From the NCBI GenBank assembly GCA_023255735.1, contig JAGDVP010000009.1, positions 2,302 to 57,625 on the forward strand: a stretch of DNA of 55,324 nt. The letters run 5' to 3'. Shown here in pieces: positions 51,587 through 55,324 of the stretch. The position numbers were made by a program, and so were the translations under genes. The notes below the pieces were generated by a model, which did no database searches, was not told the DNA's origin, and saw only the letters and a program-made list of their open reading frames with translations. The DNA is from Halothiobacillus sp. (GTDB lineage: Bacteria > Pseudomonadota > Gammaproteobacteria > Halothiobacillales > Halothiobacillaceae). The first letter of the stretch is position 1; each line of letters starts with the position of its first letter.

Positions 51587-53296
51587 TTACAGCTTGCTTT
51601 GGTTAATGTGCTTGATTACGCGTCCGCAATCAAGCGTAAGAATTTGATCGGCAAGGGTAAGTAATTTGGGGCGGTGGGTAATGATGATGGCGGTGCGGCC
51701 AATGAGCAGGCGCCCAAGTGCAGTGGTGACGATCTCTTCGGTTACGGCATCGAGCCCTTCGGTGGGTTCATCGAGAATCACAATAGGAGCGTTTTTCAAG
51801 AGCGCGCGGGCAATACCAATGCGACGCGCTTGGCCGCCAGAGAGCCGGGTTGCCGCCTCACCGACGAGGGTGTTAAAGCCATCGGGCAGGGCGAGAATGT
51901 CATCTAAAATGGCCGCCGCGCGGCAGGCCTCAAAGAGTTCTTCTTGGCTGGCATTGGGCTTGGCAAGCGCTAAATTGGCGGCAATGCTGGTGTTAAATAA
52001 GTGCACTTGTTGGCTGACTACCGCGCACAGGCCGCGCACGGTATCGCCACTTAAATCGCGCAGATTTTGCCCGCCCAATGAGATGGTGCCGGCATCAAAA
52101 TCCCAAAATTTAAGCAAAATTTGGGTGATGCTGGTTTTGCCGGAACCGCTGGCACCGCGCAGTGCGAGCTTTTGCCCTTGGGGTAGGCTGAAACTGACGT
52201 CGTTTAAAGCGTTATTCATCGCCCCCGGGTAGCGCAGGCGCACTTCAGTAAATTGAATATCAAAGCGCAGTGGGGCGGGTTGGGGTGCGCTGGGTTCGGT
52301 CACCGAAGGCTTGGCATCCACTAAATCCAGAATGCGGTTGGCCGCACTGAGGGTTTCACCCCAGGCGCGAAACGCCAGCGGCAAGGCGGCTGTGGCCTCA
52401 AAACTTGCCATGGCAAAAAAAGTCAGCATAACCAGCGAAGGCCCATCGAGCACGCCGCTTTGCACCAAACCTATGGCCAGCACAACCACGCCAAGCCAGG
52501 TGAGCTGGCTGATGAGGCCAATGGCGGCGCTGCTTATTGCATCGATGCGGTTTTGCTGGCGCTGCGGGGTAATAAGGGCGGTGTTTTCTGTTTGAATTGC
52601 CAAGATGCGCTGGCTTGGGTTGCCATAAAGAGTGAGCTCGGCCATGCCGCGCAGGGTTTCACTGGTGCGTTGGCGCAAATCGGCGCGCGCTTCCACCATG
52701 GCTTTGCCGGAATGAAGGCCGAGTTTCAGGGTTGCAAGCGGCAGCACCACGCCGGCTAACATCAAACCCATAAGATTGGTGAACGCGATGGCCGGGCTCC
52801 AAAATAATAAAAAAATCACCATAACTAAGCTCGCTATTAGGGCGGCTAAGCTTGGGGAGAATATGCGCAGGTACGCATTTTCTAGGCTGTCGATATCGGC
52901 ACGAATGCGGCTGAGTAAATCGCCGCCCCGCAGGTATTGCAAGCGGGCAGGCGCGAGCGGTTCTAGCTGCTCAAAAAACCATTGGCGCAAGCCGGCTAAA
53001 AGTTTGAAGGTGGCCTCGTGGGTCACTAATCGCTCAAGATAGCGCCCCACGGTGCGGCTAATGGCTAAGCCCCGAATGGCGGCAGCGGGGGTGAAATAAT
53101 TAATGACTGCGCCCGTTAAGCCACTTAAGGCCATGGCGGTGATAAACCAGCCGGATACGGCGAGCAGTGCCACATTGGAGAGAATCACCAAGGCCGCCAA
53201 GCCTACCCCGGCCAGCATCCAGCCCAAATAAGGGCGGGTGAGCGCCATTAACCATTTAAGCGCTCGGTGTCTGGCGGCGGGGCGAGCAATCCTCAT
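51587..53296 (-). CDS. cydC: Thiol reductant ABC exporter subunit CydC
   Basis: A 569-residue half-transporter. Six membrane helices (about 1-300) begin with YLGWMLAGVGLAALVILSN. The ATPase has Walker A GASGSGKTSIT, signature LSGGQARRIGIARAL, Walker B IVILDEPTEGLD and switch IITHRP. With CydD it exports cysteine and glutathione to the periplasm, which is required to mature cytochrome bd. The ATG overlaps the cydD stop by four bases. The pair is close to, but not directly beside, cydAB. Confidence 0.95.
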   Translation of the reverse strand: MRIARPAARHRALKWLMALTRPYLGWMLAGVGLAALVILSNVALLAVSGWFITAMALSGLTGAVINYFTPAAAIRGLAISRTVGRYLERLVTHEATFKLLAGLRQWFFEQLEPLAPARLQYLRGGDLLSRIRADIDSLENAYLRIFSPSLAALIASLVMVIFLLFWSPAIAFTNLMGLMLAGVVLPLATLKLGLHSGKAMVEARADLRQRTSETLRGMAELTLYGNPSQRILAIQTENTALITPQRQQNRIDAISSAAIGLISQLTWLGVVVLAIGLVQSGVLDGPSLVMLTFFAMASFEATAALPLAFRAWGETLSAANRILDLVDAKPSVTEPSAPQPAPLRFDIQFTEVRLRYPGAMNNALNDVSFSLPQGQKLALRGASGSGKTSITQILLKFWDFDAGTISLGGQNLRDLSGDTVRGLCAVVSQQVHLFNTSIAANLALAKPNASQEELFEACRAAAILDDILALPDGFNTLVGEAATRLSGGQARRIGIARALLKNAPIVILDEPTEGLDAVTEEIVTTALGRLLIGRTAIIITHRPKLLTLADQILTLDCGRVIKHINQSKL

Positions 53297-55083
53297 AATC
53301 CGGCACTCCGATATTGGCGATAGAGCTCGGCATACGCGCCATGGCGCGCAATCAGCGCCGCGTGGGTGCCTTGCTCGGTAATGTGCCCGCGATCTAACAC
53401 AGCAATGTGCGCGCTGTGTTCAATGGTGGCTAGGCGATGGGCAATCACCAACACGGTTCGGCCAACTGATAAGCGCGCGACCGCCTCGGTAATAAGCTGC
53501 TCGCTTTCTAAATCCAAACTCGCCGATGGCTCATCAAGAATCAGCACGGGGGCATTTTTATAAAACGCCCGCGCCAAGGCAATGCGCTGAATTTCACCAC
53601 CCGATAACCCCTGGCCGCGATCACCTACCAGCGTATTAAAGCCCTGCGGCAAGCGCTCGATAAATTCAAGGGCATGCGCTGCCGCTGCCGCCTCGTGCAG
53701 AGCTTGTAGGTTGATGTCGGCGGGGTTCATGGCGATGTTTTCAGCCAAGGTGCCATGAAATAAGCTGGGGTTTTGCGGTAACCATGCCACATGGGCTTGC
53801 CATGCGGCGGGGGTGAGGCTGCTTAACGCGGTGTCGTTAATCCAAATTTCGCCACTTTGCAGCGGGATAAAGCCCATTAAAATTTGGCTTAAGGTGGTTT
53901 TGCCCGCGCCGCTGGCGCCCACGAGCGCGGTTTGCGTCTGCGCGGTGAGGGTTAAATTCAGCCCTTGCAGTACCGGCGTGGGCGGGGCGGATGAACCGGT
54001 GGGGGCGGGATAGGCAAAATGGATATGCTCGAGGCGAATCGTGGGTGCAGCGTTTAAACTTAAGGTGTTTAAACCGCTGCGTTGCGGCGGCAGTGGGGTA
54101 TTGAGTAAATCTATAATCGGTTCAACCGCGCCCAGCGCATCCATGCGGGCGTGAAATTGGGTGCCCATGCTTCTGAGCGGCAAATAAAACTCGGGCGCGA
54201 GCAGCAGCACAAAAATGCCGTTCAAATAGTGAATATCGCCATACATCAGCCGAAACCCAACATAAACGGCCACCATGGCAATACTGAGCGCGGCGAGAAA
54301 CTCCAGCACCATGGAGGAGAGAAAGGCGACCCGCAGCACTTTCATGGTTTGCAGGCGGTAATCATCGGCAATTTTGCCAATAAATTGCGCTTCACGGCGC
54401 GCGGCGCCAAAGAGCTTGAGCGTGGTTAAGCCTTCAATCATGTCGAAAAAATGGGCGCCCATGCGGGCTAAACTTTGCCATTGTTCTTGATTGAGTTTTT
54501 CGGTTTGCTTACCGATGATCATCATAAAGACCGGCAACAAGGGGGCGGTAATGGCCAAAATAAGCCCCGATACCCAATCAAATGGGAACACAAATACCAA
54601 AATGGCGGCAGGAATAATGATGGCGAGCTGCATTTGCGGCAAATACAGGCTGAAATATTTCTCTAGAGCTTCAACCCCATCTACCACCTCCGTTGCAATG
54701 GCGCCGGAGCGCTGCGCACGGCTAAAGGCCGGGCCAAGATTATTGATGTGTTCAAACAGCTGGCTGCGCAGATCTGAGCGCAGGCGCGCACCCGCCTCGA
54801 AGGTAAATCTAAGTTGCGCAAAATTGAGCCCCGCGCGGAAGAGAAATAACCCAACGATGCCCGCGATATAACCCCAAACGCTGGCTAAGGGGTGATGGTT
54901 AATGGCCGTATCGTTCAGCACGTGGGCTAATAGCCAGCACTGCGCGATAAGAAAAAACCCATTCATGCCGCCGAGTGCGACGGCGATGTTCAGCGGGCTT
55001 TTAACGGATTTTCCGCGCGCGCGCAGCCACAAATCAAGCGTTCGGGTATGGGCTTTATCTTGGGGGGCGGGGGAGTTGGCCAT
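53293..55083 (-). CDS. cydD: Thiol reductant ABC exporter subunit CydD
   Basis: A 596-residue half-transporter and first gene of the cydDC pair. The membrane domain begins ALGGMNGFFLIAQCWLLAHVLND; later helices include MQLAIIIPAAILVFVFPFDWV. The ATPase has Walker A GASGAGKTTLS, signature LSGGEIQRIALARAF, Walker B VLILDEPSASLD and switch VIAHRLA. It partners CydC in the inner membrane. Both halves have complete ATPase motifs. The upstream 100 bases up to the transposase relic should hold its promoter, but I see no clear consensus. Confidence 0.95.
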   Translation of the reverse strand: MANSPAPQDKAHTRTLDLWLRARGKSVKSPLNIAVALGGMNGFFLIAQCWLLAHVLNDTAINHHPLASVWGYIAGIVGLFLFRAGLNFAQLRFTFEAGARLRSDLRSQLFEHINNLGPAFSRAQRSGAIATEVVDGVEALEKYFSLYLPQMQLAIIIPAAILVFVFPFDWVSGLILAITAPLLPVFMMIIGKQTEKLNQEQWQSLARMGAHFFDMIEGLTTLKLFGAARREAQFIGKIADDYRLQTMKVLRVAFLSSMVLEFLAALSIAMVAVYVGFRLMYGDIHYLNGIFVLLLAPEFYLPLRSMGTQFHARMDALGAVEPIIDLLNTPLPPQRSGLNTLSLNAAPTIRLEHIHFAYPAPTGSSAPPTPVLQGLNLTLTAQTQTALVGASGAGKTTLSQILMGFIPLQSGEIWINDTALSSLTPAAWQAHVAWLPQNPSLFHGTLAENIAMNPADINLQALHEAAAAAHALEFIERLPQGFNTLVGDRGQGLSGGEIQRIALARAFYKNAPVLILDEPSASLDLESEQLITEAVARLSVGRTVLVIAHRLATIEHSAHIAVLDRGHITEQGTHAALIARHGAYAELYRQYRSAGL

Positions 55084-55182
55084 AAGCGCGGTGGCATCCG
55101 ACTCAAGTGAAATTAATTAGCCAGAGTATGCACTATAAAGGCCGATTAATCTGAGCAAATGCGTTTTTTGATCCTGATTTTG

Positions 55183-55290
55183 CTCCAGAGCGAGGGTGCC
55201 AAATTCTGGTTGCAGGTCGTGACCGAACTCAAGAATCGGGGCGTCGCTGACATCTTCATCGCCTGCGTGGGTAATCCCCCCGAAAACTAG
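55183..55290 (+). pseudogene. IS256-family (Mutator) transposase fragment
   Basis: A 35-codon stretch reading [18 protein letters not shown] and ADIFIACV closely resembles the central conserved region of IS256-type transposases ([31 protein letters not shown]). The match breaks at CVGNPPEN and meets a stop at 55288-55290. Only this internal piece is visible, so it is a relic of an insertion. The last 34 bases of the window look different from the transposase and may belong to another repeat. Confidence 0.85.
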
Positions 55291-55324
55291 CGGTATTCAG
55301 AAGTGGAATTTTCTCGTAATCTAA

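Overview
The window reads as chromosomal DNA of a free-living, flagellated Gram-negative proteobacterium. It is most likely gammaproteobacterial, because the rsmD/ftsY-ftsE-ftsX-rpoH cluster, the cydAB/cydDC genes and the opgG/opgH/opgD genes all follow the enterobacterial pattern. Base composition is moderately GC-rich and fairly even, with AT-rich gaps between genes. A sulfide:quinone-oxidoreductase-like enzyme next to a cytochrome bd oxidase hints at sulfur or low-oxygen respiration. I cannot name a genus.

Layout. (1) 1-2400: the 3' part of a globin/GAF/EAL cyclic-di-GMP phosphodiesterase, then a degenerate stretch, then a tRNA-Glu/Arg/Asn operon on the minus strand with a visible promoter and terminator. 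(2) 2448-11514: an exported GlcG/HbpS-like protein, then a cyanophycin locus. In that locus a DUF1854 protein and a fused ABC exporter face away from two cyanophycin-synthetase-type genes, and an outer-membrane-barrel-like gene follows the second. (3) 11612-20128: a very large membrane sensor (GAF-PAS-PAS-GGDEF-globin-GAF-EAL), paralogous to the gene at the left edge, and dnaE. (4) 20380-26232: osmoregulated periplasmic glucan genes opgG, a small ORF, opgH and opgD. The small ORF looks like the detached N-terminal domain of OpgH. (5) 26315-33026: a small unknown gene, a PmtA-like methyltransferase, marC, then rpoH-ftsX-ftsE-ftsY with rsmD divergent. (6) 33027-34833: flgN, flgM and flgA. (7) 34957-41104: a complete RND efflux operon. 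(8) 41344-45095: two WxxGxW lipoproteins, a nitroreductase, a pirin and a divergent LysR regulator, with a 129-bp inverted-repeat element between pirin and LysR. (9) 45039-48633: cydAB with a small membrane protein and a DUF1461 protein downstream. (10) 49057-55083: the SQR-like flavoprotein, an exported Ntn-hydrolase and cydDC. An IS256-type transposase remnant lies at the right edge.

The best regulatory signals read from the sequence are a sigma-E-type promoter before rpoH, a sigma-54 promoter before flgA, a sigma-28 promoter before flgMN, and a terminator-like hairpin in the leader of the first cyanophycin synthetase gene. The respiratory genes fit together: CydAB is the oxidase, CydDC is needed for its assembly, and the SQR-like enzyme could feed quinol to it. 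The cyanophycin genes imply nitrogen storage as Asp-Arg polymer, but no cyanophycinase or isoaspartyl dipeptidase is present in the window. The most unusual items are the split OpgH, the two related globin/EAL proteins with the globin buried inside one of them, and the cyanophycin locus with its membrane genes and leader hairpin.
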